Source: Azotobacter beijerinckii
GTDB taxonomy: Bacteria; Pseudomonadota; Gammaproteobacteria; Pseudomonadales; Pseudomonadaceae
Assembly (NCBI RefSeq): GCF_900110885.1
Contig: NZ_FOFJ01000008.1
Coordinates: 62,001-126,000, forward strand
Direction: 5' to 3'
Length of the DNA: 64,000 nucleotides
Shown: positions 35,924 to 46,527 of the stretch, in pieces
Layout of the letters: each line of letters begins with the position of its first letter
Numbering within the stretch: the first letter of the stretch is position 1
Position numbers and translations under genes: made by a program
The notes under the pieces: model-generated
What the model was told of the DNA's origin: nothing
Database searches by the model: none
Seen by the model: the letters and a program-made list of their open reading frames with translations, nothing else

Positions 35924-37156
35924 ATGAAAAACCACAAGAGAGCCTTGCCCATGACTGCACCGCCCCGTCAGATCGTCCTCGCCCTGCTCGGCGGCAGCGC
36001 CGCGCTGGTGGTGGTGCACGCCCTCGGCCGCTTCGCCTTCACCCCGCTGCTGCCGCACTTTCTCGCCGACGGCCTGCTCGATCTGCAGCAGGCCTCGCAG
36101 CTGGCGACCTGGAACTACGTCGGCTACCTGCTCGGCGCCCTGCTCGCCTTGGTCCTCCACGCCCCGTCGCGGCTGCGCCCGGGCCTGTTCCTGGCCCTGC
36201 TGCTGAACGCCCTGCTGACCCTGGCGCAGTGCTTCGCCGGCGACTACGCGCTGCTGCTGGTCCTGCGCCTGGCCAACGGCATCAGCAACGGCGTGGTGTT
36301 CGTCCTCGCCCCGGCACTGGTCCTCGAATGGCTGGCCAGCCGGCAGCGCGCCGGGCTGAGCGGTCTGGTCTATCTCGGCTTCGCCGCCGGCCTGCTGCTC
36401 TCCAACGGCCTGGCCAACTGGCCGGCCGACTCGCTTTCCGGTGCGCAGCGCTGGCTGCCGATGGCCGCCCTGGCCGTGCCGCTGGCCCTGCTCGGCGTCT
36501 GGCTGCTGGCCCGCCTGCAACTGCCGCCCCGCCCGGCGAGCGGCACGGGAAAAGGCACCGCGCCCGCCACGGCGCTGTTCGACCGGGCCAGCACGCCGCT
36601 GTTTCTCGCCTACGCCGGCGCCGGCCTCGGCTACATCCTGCCGATGACTTTCCTGCCGACCCTGGCCCGCGAGCAACTGCCGGCCGGCGATCCGCTGCTC
36701 GAAGGCGCCTGGCGCTGGACCGCGCTCGCCTGCCTGCTGTCGATCCCGCTGTGGAACCACCTGGGCACGCGCCTCGGCGATCGCCGCGCGCTGCTCGCCA
36801 GCTACGCCCTGCAGGCCCTCGGCGCCGCCGCGCCGCTGCTCTGGCCGGGGGCGAACGGCGTGCTGCTCTGTGCCCTGCTGGTGGGCGGGACCTTCGTCGG
36901 CAGCGTGCTGCTGACCCAGCGCCTGGCGCGCAGCCTGCAGCCGCACCAGGGGCCGCGCCTGTCCGCCGCGCTGATCGCCCTCTACGGCGGCGCCCAGCTC
37001 GCCGGCCCCTGGCTGGCCGGGCTGTGGATCGGTCAGGGCGGCAGCCTGACCCAGAGCTTCGCCCTCGGCGCCGGCGCCCTGCTCTGGGCGCTCGCCTGGA
37101 CCTGGCTGATTCCCCTCCACCCCCTGCACAAGGAAATCCAGCAATGCCCTACGTGA
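35924..37156 (+). CDS. YbfB/YjiJ family MFS transporter
   Basis: The 410-aa product has about twelve hydrophobic helices and the pattern of YbfB/YjiJ transporters: an early ALGRFAFTPLLPHF, then WNYVGYLLGAL. Substrates of this family are poorly known. I use ATG 35924; ATG 35951 (MTAPPRQ) is an alternative with a weaker purine-rich site. The end overlaps the next gene by 13 bases. With the divergent LysR gene it forms a common regulator-exporter layout. Confidence 0.85.
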   Translation: MKNHKRALPMTAPPRQIVLALLGGSAALVVVHALGRFAFTPLLPHFLADGLLDLQQASQLATWNYVGYLLGALLALVLHAPSRLRPGLFLALLLNALLTLAQCFAGDYALLLVLRLANGISNGVVFVLAPALVLEWLASRQRAGLSGLVYLGFAAGLLLSNGLANWPADSLSGAQRWLPMAALAVPLALLGVWLLARLQLPPRPASGTGKGTAPATALFDRASTPLFLAYAGAGLGYILPMTFLPTLAREQLPAGDPLLEGAWRWTALACLLSIPLWNHLGTRLGDRRALLASYALQALGAAAPLLWPGANGVLLCALLVGGTFVGSVLLTQRLARSLQPHQGPRLSAALIALYGGAQLAGPWLAGLWIGQGGSLTQSFALGAGALLWALAWTWLIPLHPLHKEIQQCPT

Positions 37157-37359
37157 ACATCAAGATCACCCGCGAAGGCGCGACCGCCGAACAGAAACGC
37201 CAGCTCATCGAAGGTGCCACCCGGCTGCTGGTCGAAGTGCTGGGCAAGAACCCGGCGACCACCGTGGTGGTGATCGACGAGGTGGACACCGACAACTGGG
37301 GCATCGGCGGCGTCCCGGTCACCGAGCGCCGGCGTGGCGAAGGCCAGCCGCCGCAATAA
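37144..37359 (+). CDS. 4-oxalocrotonate tautomerase family protein
   Basis: This short gene encodes 71 aa and overlaps the transporter stop by 13 bases. After removal of Met the catalytic Pro1 is exposed (MPYVNIKITREGAT), and the rest follows 4-OT: EQKRQLIEGATRLLVEVL and NPATTVVVIDEV, with Trp near NWGIGG. The fold forms hexamers that tautomerise or isomerise keto-enol substrates. AAGGAAA lies upstream of ATG 37144. Coupled expression with the MFS transporter suggests a common small substrate, which is inferred only. Confidence 0.9.
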   Translation: MPYVNIKITREGATAEQKRQLIEGATRLLVEVLGKNPATTVVVIDEVDTDNWGIGGVPVTERRRGEGQPPQ

Positions 37360-37451
37360 CCCCGAAAACGCGCCGGCCGGCCCTACCGACGGGCCGCCGG
37401 CTTCTTCCAGCCTATCCCCCGCCGGGGGCGGCAAAGTGCCGCACATAGTCT

Positions 37452-37481
37452 TTGACAGCCGGCCAAGGCAGCGGTTTTAAT
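37452..37481 (+). promoter_or_regulatory. Sigma-70 promoter for the antiporter gene
   Basis: TTGACA (37452-37457), 18-base spacer, TTTAAT (37476-37481). It lies 67 bases before the proposed TTG start of the antiporter gene and is the closest match to the consensus I found in this window. Confidence 0.65.
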
Positions 37482-37548
37482 CCGTTGGCACGTCCAATGC
37501 ATATTGCATGGGTCCTTCTGCCAGCCAGCCGCCTTGGAGACCCCCGTT

Positions 37549-39297
37549 TTGCATGCCGAAACCATCAACACCCTGTTCCTGATCGGCGCGCTGCTGGTAG
37601 GTTCCAGCATCCTGCTCAGCTCCCTGTCCACCCGGCTCGGCATCCCGATCCTGGTGATCTTCCTCGCCGTGGGCATGCTCGCCGGGGTCGACGGCATCGG
37701 CGGCATCGTCTTCGACGACTATTCCCTGGCCTTCCTGGTCAGCAACCTGGCCCTGGCGATCATCCTCCTCGACGGCGGCATGCGTACCCGCGTGACCACC
37801 TTCCGCGTGGCGCTCTGGCCGGCGATGTCGCTGGCCACCGTGGGGGTGGCGGTCACCTCCGGCCTGACCGGGCTGGCCGCCGCCTGGCTGTTCGACCTCA
37901 GCCTGCTGCAAGGGCTGCTGATCGGCGCCATCGTCGGCTCCACGGATGCCGCGGTGGTGTTCAACCTGCTCAACGGCAAGGGCATCAACGAGCGGGTCGG
38001 CGCCACCCTGGAAATCGAGTCGGGCAGCAACGACCCGATGGCGGTGTTCCTCACCGTCACCCTGATCGACATGCTCGCCTCCGGGCAGGTCGGCTCCGGC
38101 TGGAGCGTGCTGCTCAGCCTGCTGGAACAGTTCGGCATCGGCATCGCCCTCGGGCTCGCCGGCGGCTGGCTGCTACTGCAACTGATCAACCGTCTGACCG
38201 TGGCCGACGGCCTCTATCCGCTCCTGGCGGTCAGCGGCGGCATCATGATCTACGCCCTCGCCGGAGCGATCGGCGGCAGCGGCATCCTCGCCGTCTACGT
38301 CTGCGGCCTGTTGATGGGCAACCGGCCGATCCGCAACCGCCACGGCGTCCTGCACATGTTCGACGGCCTGGCCTGGATCAGCCAGATCGGCATGTTCCTG
38401 GTCCTCGGCCTGCTGCTCACCCCCAGCGCGCTGCTGCCCATCGCCCTGCCGGCACTGGGCCTGTCGCTGTGGATGATCCTCGTCGCCCGCCCGCTGTCGG
38501 TGTTCCTCGGCCTGCTGCCGTTTCGCAACTTCCACCTGCGCGAGCGCCTGTTCATCTCCTGGGTCGGCCTGCGCGGCGCGGTGCCGGTGATCCTCGCGGT
38601 CTTTCCGCTGATGGCCGGGCTGCCCCAGGCGAACCTCTACTTCAACGTGGCCTTCTTCATCGTGCTGGTCTCGCTGCTCCTGCAGGGCACCACCCTCGGC
38701 TGGGCGGCGCACAAGGCCAGGGTCGAGGTGCCGCCCTCGCCGACGCCGATCTCGCGGACCGGCCTGCAGATCCACCCCACCAGCCAGTGGGAGCTGTTCA
38801 TCTACCGCCTGAGCGCCAGCAAATGGTGCGTCGGCGCCGCCCTGCGCGACCTGAAGATGCCCGACGGCACCCGCATCGCCGCGCTGTTCCGCGGCCGGCA
38901 GTTGCTCCACCCGTCCGGCAGCACCCGCCTGGAGGTCGGCGACCTGCTCTGCGTGATCGGCCACGAGGAGGACCTGCCGAGCCTCGGCAAGCTGTTCAGC
39001 CAGCCGCCGCAACGCGGCCAGGACCTGCGCTTCTTCGGCGACTTCGTGCTCGAGGGCGAGGCCGAACTGGCCGCCCTGGCGGCGCTCTACGGCCTCAAAC
39101 TCGACGGCATCGACGGCCACCAGTCGCTCGGTCGCTTCATCGCCGGGCTGATCGGCGGCCACCCGGTGGTCGGCGACCATGCGGAGTGGAACGGCCTGAC
39201 CTGGACCGTGGCGGCCACCGACGGCGACCGGGTGTGCAAGGTCGGCCTGAAATTCCCCGAGGACGACAACCGCCCGGGGCCGGGCCTGTCCCTCTGA
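37549..39297 (+). CDS. nhaP2: Potassium/proton antiporter, NhaP2 (CvrA) type
   Basis: The ~582-aa product is a CPA1-type antiporter with about twelve membrane helices, including [19 protein letters not shown] helix 2 and the ion-binding region [13 protein letters not shown] and SGSNDPMAV, then a cytoplasmic tail with a TrkA-C domain and a CorC/HlyC-like end. I start at TTG 37549, where TTGCATGCCGAAACC aligns with the family start and GGAG lies nine bases upstream; ATG 37504 has no site. It exchanges K+ for H+ and helps in osmotic and pH balance. A terminator follows. Confidence 0.88.
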   Translation: MHAETINTLFLIGALLVGSSILLSSLSTRLGIPILVIFLAVGMLAGVDGIGGIVFDDYSLAFLVSNLALAIILLDGGMRTRVTTFRVALWPAMSLATVGVAVTSGLTGLAAAWLFDLSLLQGLLIGAIVGSTDAAVVFNLLNGKGINERVGATLEIESGSNDPMAVFLTVTLIDMLASGQVGSGWSVLLSLLEQFGIGIALGLAGGWLLLQLINRLTVADGLYPLLAVSGGIMIYALAGAIGGSGILAVYVCGLLMGNRPIRNRHGVLHMFDGLAWISQIGMFLVLGLLLTPSALLPIALPALGLSLWMILVARPLSVFLGLLPFRNFHLRERLFISWVGLRGAVPVILAVFPLMAGLPQANLYFNVAFFIVLVSLLLQGTTLGWAAHKARVEVPPSPTPISRTGLQIHPTSQWELFIYRLSASKWCVGAALRDLKMPDGTRIAALFRGRQLLHPSGSTRLEVGDLLCVIGHEEDLPSLGKLFSQPPQRGQDLRFFGDFVLEGEAELAALAALYGLKLDGIDGHQSLGRFIAGLIGGHPVVGDHAEWNGLTWTVAATDGDRVCKVGLKFPEDDNRPGPGLSL

Positions 39298-39322
39298 GAC
39301 AAGTTCGTCGGACGGGGGTGCG

Positions 39323-39356
39323 AAAAAGGGCCCGTTTGTTACACTGGGGCCTTTTT
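39323..39356. terminator. Intrinsic terminator between antiporter and mscK
   Basis: AAAAAGG-G-CCC (39323-39333) pairs with GGG-G-CCTTTTT (39346-39356) with one mismatch; the T-run completes it on plus, and the A-run makes it usable on minus. It lies 26 bases after the antiporter stop. Confidence 0.8.
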
Positions 39357-39377
39357 CAGCCGAAAGACCCAGACGCC

Positions 39378-42300
39378 ATGACTGTTTCGCGTTCCCTGTT
39401 CAGCGTTCTTCTTCTCGCGCTCTGCCTCCAGATTTCCGGCCTCCAGGCCGCCGAACCGCCTCCCCGCAAGGCCGTGCAGGCCAGCCTCGACAGCCTGGCC
39501 GAACGCAAGCTGCCGGAGGCCGAGCAGGCGGCCGTCAAGCAGCAGCTCGAGCAGACCCTGGCCCAGCTCGATCTCCTCCAGGAGAGCGCGCAGGCGATGA
39601 GCGAACTCAAGCGCCAGCTGGCCGCCGCGCCGCAGCAGACCAAGGCCGCCCAGCGCGAGCTGGCCGCCCTCAAGGAAACGCCCCAGAAGCCCGCCGCCCC
39701 GCAGAACGGCCATACCCCGCTGCCGCGGCTGATGGACCTGCTGAGCACCCGCAACGCCCAGTTGAGCGAATGGCAGCAGGCCCTGAACGACGCCAACAGC
39801 CTGCTGGTCAGCTCGCAGACCCGCCCGGAGCGGGCGCAGACGGAAATCGCCGCGAACCAGGCGCGCATCCTGGAGATCAACACCCTGCTCAAAAGCGGCA
39901 AGCAGGGCGGCAAGACCCTTGGCGCGGAAGGCCGCGGCCTGCTGGAGGCCGAACTGGCCGCCCTCGAAGCCAAGACCGCGCTGCGCCGCCAGGAACTCGC
40001 CGGCAACAGCCAGTTGCTGGAGCTGGGTGCCAGCCAGCGCGACCTGCTGCAGGAGCGCATCCAGCGCCAGGCCCAGGAAATCGCCGCCCTGCAGGCGCTG
40101 GTCAACGAAAAGCGCATGGCGATGTCCGAGGAAACCTTCGCCGAACTCTCCCGCGACGCCAGCGCGGCCGGCTCCGACAGCCTGCTGGCCAAGGAAACCG
40201 CCACCAACCTGAAACTGTCCGACGCCCTGCTGCGCACCACCGACCGCCTCAACGCGCTGACCCGGCAGAACCTGGACACCAAGCACACCCTGGACAACCT
40301 CGTCCAGAACGAACAGGCCCTGGAGGAGCAGATCGAGGTCCTGCGCGGCAGCCTGCTGCTGGCCAAGATCCTCTTCCAGCAGAAGCTCGCCCTGCCCCAC
40401 GTGCAGATCGACAAGCGCCTGACCGACGAGATCGGCGACATCCGTCTCTACCAGTTCGAACTCGGCCAGCAGCGCAGCGCGATCAGCGACCCGGACGCCT
40501 ACGTCGAGCGTCTGCTGGCCAAGCAGGCCGAGGAGGAGGAAACCCCGGTCGACCCGGCGTTGCGCAGCAGCCTGCTGGAGCTGGCAAACAGCCGCAGCGG
40601 GCTGATCGAACGCCTCGACCGCGAACTCAACGCCCTGCTCAACGAAGCGATCACCCTGCAGCTGAACCAGAAGCAGTTGCTCGACACCGCCGGGAAGGTC
40701 GGCGCCACCCTCGAAGAGCAGCTGTTCTGGATTCCCAGCAACAAGCCGCTCGGGCTGGAGTGGCTGAAGGCCGCGCCGCAGCGCCTCCAGGAGCAGATCG
40801 CCAGCATTTCCTGGGGGCCCCTGGTCAAGGACCTGGGCGCCGGACTGATCCAGCGACCGCTGATCTTCCTGCCCCTGCTGCTGCTGATCGGCGTACTGGT
40901 CTGGCAGCGCGGCGCGATCAGCCACAAGCTCGACGCGCTGCATGCGGACATCGGCCACTACCGCCGCGACAGCCAGCGGCATACTCCCAAGGCCCTGCTC
41001 CTCAACCTGCTGCTGGCCCTGCCCGGCACCCTGTTCCTCGCCCTCGGCGGCTACACCCTGCAGATGGACGCCCGCGGCCAGAACCCCTATCTGGGCGCCG
41101 CGCTGAACGACATGGCGCTGGCCTGGCTGGTGCTCTACGGCACCTACAAGCTGCTCGCCGAGGGCGGCGTCGCCGAGCTGCACTTCGGCTGGCCACGCCC
41201 GCAGGTCGCCTTCCTGCGCCGGCAGATCCGCCACTTCACCCTGGTCGTGCTGGCCCTGGTCGGGGTGATCGGCTTCGCCCGCAACCAGCCGGGCGCCCTG
41301 GACAACGACGTGCTCGGCGTCCTCGTGCTGCTCTCCGGCTACGCGCTGCTGGCCTGGCTGCTCGGCAAGCTCCTGCTGCGCCACCCGACCCAGGAGAATG
41401 CCTCGCCGCTCAACCTGCTGGTCGGCATCCTCTTCACCCTGTTGCCGATCGGCCTGATCGTCGGCCTGGCGCTCGGCTACTACTACACCGCCCTGCGCCT
41501 CGGCGATCGCCTGATCGAAAGCCTCTACGCCCTGCTGGTCTGGGTCGTCGCGGAAGCCACCCTGGTCCGCGGCCTGTCGGTGGCGGCACGCCGCCTGGCC
41601 TACCAGCGCGCCCTGGCCAAGCGGCAGAGCGCCGCGGCGGACGGCGGCGAGAACGGCGAGGTGGTGGAAGAGCCGAACCTCGACATCGAGCAGGTCAACC
41701 AGCAATCGCTGCGGCTGATCCGCCTGACCCTGTTCGGCCTGCTGCTCGGCGCCCTGTACTGGGTCTGGGCCGACCTGATCACGGTGGTCGACTACCTGGA
41801 CAACGTCACCCTCTACGAATTCACCAGCGGAAGCGGCGCGACCGCCAGCCTGGTGCCGATCAGCCTGCGCGATCTGCTCGCCGCCCTGCTGATCGCCGCC
41901 CTCACCGTGGTCCTCGCGCGCAACCTGCCGGGCCTGCTGGAAATGCTCATCCTGTCGCGGCTGAACCTCGGCCAGGGCAGCGCCTACGCCACCACCACCC
42001 TGCTCAACTACGTAATCTTCGGCTTCGGCATCGTCAGCGCCCTGTCCACCCTCGGGGTCAGCTGGGACAAGCTGCAGTGGCTGGTCGCCGCCCTCTCGGT
42101 GGGCATCGGCTTCGGCATGCAGGAGATCATCGCCAACTTCATCTCCGGCCTGATCATCCTCTTCGAGCGCCCGGTGCGCATCGGCGACCAGGTCACCGTC
42201 GGCGGCGTCAGCGGCTCGGTGAGCAAGATCCGCATCCGCGCCACCCACATCATCGACGCCGACCGCAAGGTGGTGATCGTCCCGAACAAGACCTTCATCA

Positions 42301-42734
42301 CCAGCCAGCTGACCAACTGGACCCTGGCCGACACCGTCACCCGCCTGGTGCTCAAGGTCGGCGTCGGCTACGGCTCGAACCTGGATCGGGTGCGCGAACT
42401 GCTCTACCAGGCCGCCAACGAGAACCCGCGGGTCCTGCGCGAACCGCCGCCGCTGGTGCTGTTCCAGACCTTCGGCGAGAGCACCCTGGACCACGACCTG
42501 ATCCTCCACGTGCGCGAACTGGCCGACCGCGGCCGCGCTACCGACGAGATCAACCGGCGCATCGACGAGCTGTTCCGCGAGAACCACATCGACATCGCCT
42601 TCCGCCAGGTCGAGGTGTTCGTCAAGAACGCCAAGGGCCAGGAGCAACTGCTCGAGAACGACGAGGTCCAGGCCGCCCTCGGCGCCGTGGCCGTCAAGCC
42701 CGGCACTCCGCCGGAGGCGGGCAAGAAGGCCTGA
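39378..42734 (+). CDS. mscK: Mechanosensitive channel MscK (KefA)
   Basis: At 1118 aa this equals the length of MscK/KefA. It has a signal peptide (1-24, cleavage after LQA), a long periplasmic coiled-coil region (about 30-490) rich in Glu/Gln/Leu, eleven or so membrane helices, and the MscS core near the end with the pore helix GIGFGMQEIIANFISGLIILFERP split by Gly residues, then the beta domain DQVTVGGVSGSV and the C-terminal vestibule. It releases solutes on hypo-osmotic shock. ATG 39378 is set by the signal peptide; the frame is open much further upstream but overlaps the antiporter gene. Confidence 0.93.
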   Translation: MTVSRSLFSVLLLALCLQISGLQAAEPPPRKAVQASLDSLAERKLPEAEQAAVKQQLEQTLAQLDLLQESAQAMSELKRQLAAAPQQTKAAQRELAALKETPQKPAAPQNGHTPLPRLMDLLSTRNAQLSEWQQALNDANSLLVSSQTRPERAQTEIAANQARILEINTLLKSGKQGGKTLGAEGRGLLEAELAALEAKTALRRQELAGNSQLLELGASQRDLLQERIQRQAQEIAALQALVNEKRMAMSEETFAELSRDASAAGSDSLLAKETATNLKLSDALLRTTDRLNALTRQNLDTKHTLDNLVQNEQALEEQIEVLRGSLLLAKILFQQKLALPHVQIDKRLTDEIGDIRLYQFELGQQRSAISDPDAYVERLLAKQAEEEETPVDPALRSSLLELANSRSGLIERLDRELNALLNEAITLQLNQKQLLDTAGKVGATLEEQLFWIPSNKPLGLEWLKAAPQRLQEQIASISWGPLVKDLGAGLIQRPLIFLPLLLLIGVLVWQRGAISHKLDALHADIGHYRRDSQRHTPKALLLNLLLALPGTLFLALGGYTLQMDARGQNPYLGAALNDMALAWLVLYGTYKLLAEGGVAELHFGWPRPQVAFLRRQIRHFTLVVLALVGVIGFARNQPGALDNDVLGVLVLLSGYALLAWLLGKLLLRHPTQENASPLNLLVGILFTLLPIGLIVGLALGYYYTALRLGDRLIESLYALLVWVVAEATLVRGLSVAARRLAYQRALAKRQSAAADGGENGEVVEEPNLDIEQVNQQSLRLIRLTLFGLLLGALYWVWADLITVVDYLDNVTLYEFTSGSGATASLVPISLRDLLAALLIAALTVVLARNLPGLLEMLILSRLNLGQGSAYATTTLLNYVIFGFGIVSALSTLGVSWDKLQWLVAALSVGIGFGMQEIIANFISGLIILFERPVRIGDQVTVGGVSGSVSKIRIRATHIIDADRKVVIVPNKTFITSQLTNWTLADTVTRLVLKVGVGYGSNLDRVRELLYQAANENPRVLREPPPLVLFQTFGESTLDHDLILHVRELADRGRATDEINRRIDELFRENHIDIAFRQVEVFVKNAKGQEQLLENDEVQAALGAVAVKPGTPPEAGKKA

Positions 42735-42778
42735 CGCCGACGGCAGGCGGGCATGTTATGGTGGGTTCTCCCAGGTAG

Positions 42779-44257
<1,479 letters not shown>

Positions 44258-44318
44258 GCGGCGCCCTTACGGTCGAAGTGTCCCATCGACATCGAAAACC
44301 CGCCCGAACGCCCGGGCC

Positions 44319-44645
44319 TCAGCCCTGCCCCAACTTGCGCAGTGCCTCCAGACGGAAGGCGATGTCCTGCTCCAGCTCGGCCAGCTGGCGCTGCAGGCGC
44401 AGGCGGGTGGCCTCGTCTTCGGCAGCCGCCAGGCTGGCGCGCAAGCTGGCACGCCAGCGGAACAGCTCCACTTCCGCAGGCGGCACCCCGGCGCTCTTCA
44501 TGATCTGGAAGGCCATGCGCAACCCCGGCGGGGTCTGCAGCCAAGCCTCATCAACCACCGTCGGCTTGCCCGCTCCGGCGCGCAGCTGGCCGGCGGCCAT
44601 CGCCCGGGCCAGCTGGCGACCGATTTCGTCATCCAGTGCTTTCAT
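44319..44645 (-). CDS. DUF1992 domain protein (DnaJC28-like)
   Basis: The 108-aa protein consists of the DUF1992 domain: MKALDDEIGRQLARAMAAGQL, GKPTVVDEAW and LRMAFQIMKSAGVPPAEVEL, followed by a helical, probably coiled-coil tail (about 65-105, rich in Arg, Leu and Ala). The domain is found in bacterial proteins and in DNAJC28 but has no proven biochemical role. It converges with selO and is divergent from the TauE/SafE gene. Confidence 0.85.
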   Translation of the reverse strand: MKALDDEIGRQLARAMAAGQLRAGAGKPTVVDEAWLQTPPGLRMAFQIMKSAGVPPAEVELFRWRASLRASLAAAEDEATRLRLQRQLAELEQDIAFRLEALRKLGQG

Positions 44646-44771
44646 GACGCCTCCTGCCAGTCGTGACGCGAAACTCTAGGATGCCGCACGCCGGACAAGG
44701 CAGGCAATCAGCCTGCCTTTAATCCCTTTTGGCATATAAACCTTCTCAAACATTCTTAGACTCTCTAAAAA

Positions 44772-44796
44772 AAGCCGCTTATCTTTGCCGCGGCTT
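44772..44796 (+). other. Leader hairpin upstream of the TauE/SafE gene
   Basis: AAGCCGC (44772-44778) pairs with GCGGCTT (44790-44796), preceded by an A-run and followed by CGCTTTT, 41 bases before the start codon. The form is terminator-like on plus, so it may be an attenuator in the leader, or a terminator of upstream minus-strand read-through. A possible -10 is TATAAA near 44736. Confidence 0.4.
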
Positions 44797-44837
44797 CGCT
44801 TTTGCCTGTTCTACCACCCACTGTCAGGCGCAACTGC

Positions 44838-45815
44838 ATGAAAATCCGCGATCTCGATCTCAGCCCAAGTCTGCTCAACGCGGAGCACCAGGCACTGGGA
44901 TTACCCCCTGTAGAAGACTTCGTCTCGCACCCGGACAACCACCCGGTCCTGCGCGCCGCCATGTGGACGGCCGTGCTGATCCTCGCCGGGCTGCTGCTGT
45001 TCCTCGCCTGGCGCCTGTTCTTCGGCGACAACGGCGGCAGCACTGGGCTTGAGATCATCGAGCGGACCCTGGCCAGCCCGACCTTCTGGAGCGCCGTCAC
45101 CGTCGGCTTCTTCGCACAGATGATCGATGGCGCGCTGGGCATGGCCTACGGCATCACCGCCACCACCTTCCTGCTCGGTGCCGGCGCCTCGCCGGCCGCC
45201 GCCAGCGCCAGCGTGCACATCGCCGAGGTGTTCACCACCGGCCTGTCGGGGATTTCCCACGTCAAGCTGGGCAACGTCAACAAGTCGCTGTTCCTGCGCC
45301 TGCTGCTGCCGGGAATCATCGGTGCGGTACTCGGCGCCGTGCTGGTCACCCAGTTCGATGGCAAGGCGCTCAAGCCGTTCATTTCCACCTACCTGCTGCT
45401 GATGGGCCTGTACATCCTGAGCAAGGCCTACCGCCACATGGTCCAACGCCAGGAGCCCAAGCATGTGGCCAAACTGGCCCTGTTCGGCGGTTTCGTCGAT
45501 GCCGCCGGCGGCGGCGGCTGGGGGCCGGTGGTCACCAGCAGCCTGCTCAGCTCCGGCAGCGATCCGCGCACCACGATCGGCTCGGTCAACTTCGCCGAGT
45601 TCTTCCTGACCATTTCCAGCGCCACCTCGTTCATCCTGCTGGCCGGGCAACCGGACACCTGGATGCTGGTCGCCGGCCTGGTGTTCGGCGGCCTGTTCGC
45701 CTCCCCGTTCGCCGCCCTGCTGTGCAAGAAACTGTCGGCCAGAACCCTGCTGACCATCGTTGGCTGCCTGATTACCCTGATCAGCGCCTACAACATCTAT
45801 ATCGGCCTGGCCTGA
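44838..45815 (+). CDS. TauE/SafE family sulfite/anion exporter
   Basis: The ~325-aa product has a soluble N-terminus (about 40 residues), then eight to nine membrane helices. The family repeats are visible as GFFAQMIDGALGMAYGITATTFLLG and GGFVDAAGGGGWGPVVTSSLL; I name only their cores MIDGALGMAYG and DAAGGGGWGPV. TauE/SafE proteins export sulfite, sulfoacetate or related anions. ATG 44838 replaces a longer TTG start at 44802 that lies inside the leader. Neighbours give no direct pathway, so the anion is unknown. Confidence 0.87.
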   Translation: MKIRDLDLSPSLLNAEHQALGLPPVEDFVSHPDNHPVLRAAMWTAVLILAGLLLFLAWRLFFGDNGGSTGLEIIERTLASPTFWSAVTVGFFAQMIDGALGMAYGITATTFLLGAGASPAAASASVHIAEVFTTGLSGISHVKLGNVNKSLFLRLLLPGIIGAVLGAVLVTQFDGKALKPFISTYLLLMGLYILSKAYRHMVQRQEPKHVAKLALFGGFVDAAGGGGWGPVVTSSLLSSGSDPRTTIGSVNFAEFFLTISSATSFILLAGQPDTWMLVAGLVFGGLFASPFAALLCKKLSARTLLTIVGCLITLISAYNIYIGLA

Positions 45816-45990
45816 AGCACCCGGGCCTCAAGGCGAGCGGCACCGGTACCCGCTACCAGCCGCCAGTTCAATGAGAAGGAGCTGGCGGCGGCCAGGGGCT
45901 GAAGCATCCCCTCGCCCACCGGGCCCGGTCCTTCCCTTGATTTCCCCGCCGACGGCTCCAGATAGGGAACGAATGCCCCTGGAGCCCGCC

Positions 45991-46425
45991 ATGACCGACG
46001 CCCTGCTGATCCCCTGCCCACATTGCCACGGCCTCAACCGCATCCCCGCCGCACGCCTGGGCGATGCGCCGCGTTGCGGGCGCTGCAAGAACCCCGTGCT
46101 GCCCGGCCGGCCCTTCGCCGTCGACGCCGCCGGCTTCGCCGCCCAGCTCAAGGGCGACCTGCCGCTGCTGCTCGACGTCTGGGCCGACTGGTGCGGGCCG
46201 TGCAAGGCCTTCGCGCCGATCTTCGAGCAGGCCGCGCGGGAGCTGGGCGGGCGATTGCGCCTGGCCAAGCTGGACAGCGAGGCCGAGCCGCAGCTGGCCG
46301 GGCAGTTGGGCATCCGCTCGATTCCCAGCCTGATCCTGTTCAGAGACGGCCGCGAAGTCGCCCGCCAGAGCGGCGCCCTGCCGCTGCCGCAGCTGCTCGC
46401 CTGGCTGCGCCAGCAGGGCGTCTGA
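45991..46425 (+). CDS. trxC: Thioredoxin 2 (zinc-binding)
   Basis: TrxC is a cytoplasmic disulfide reductase induced by oxidative stress. The 144-aa protein has an N-terminal zinc ribbon with CPHCHGLN and CGRCKNP (two CxxC pairs, residues ~9-35), then a thioredoxin domain with the active site WADWCGPCKAF. ATG 45991 has GGAG six bases upstream. The gene stands alone between the exporter and a stress protein. Confidence 0.95.
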   Translation: MTDALLIPCPHCHGLNRIPAARLGDAPRCGRCKNPVLPGRPFAVDAAGFAAQLKGDLPLLLDVWADWCGPCKAFAPIFEQAARELGGRLRLAKLDSEAEPQLAGQLGIRSIPSLILFRDGREVARQSGALPLPQLLAWLRQQGV

Positions 46426-46527
46426 GGTCGCGCCACCGCAAACCGGCGGCTGCGGCGGGTTTTGTCGCAGGTCAAGGCCCCTCCCCGGCCTTGCCGCCAG
46501 ACTGGGCCCCCCTCAGGAGGAAACGCC

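Noticed and set aside
37452..39377. In-frame extension of mscK upstream by 642 codons
   Set aside because: It overlaps the whole antiporter gene and a terminator; the signal peptide at 39378 marks the true start.
39339..42647. 1102-codon frame antisense to mscK
   Set aside because: Glu/Gln-rich shadow of the MscK coding strand, with no signal or domain.
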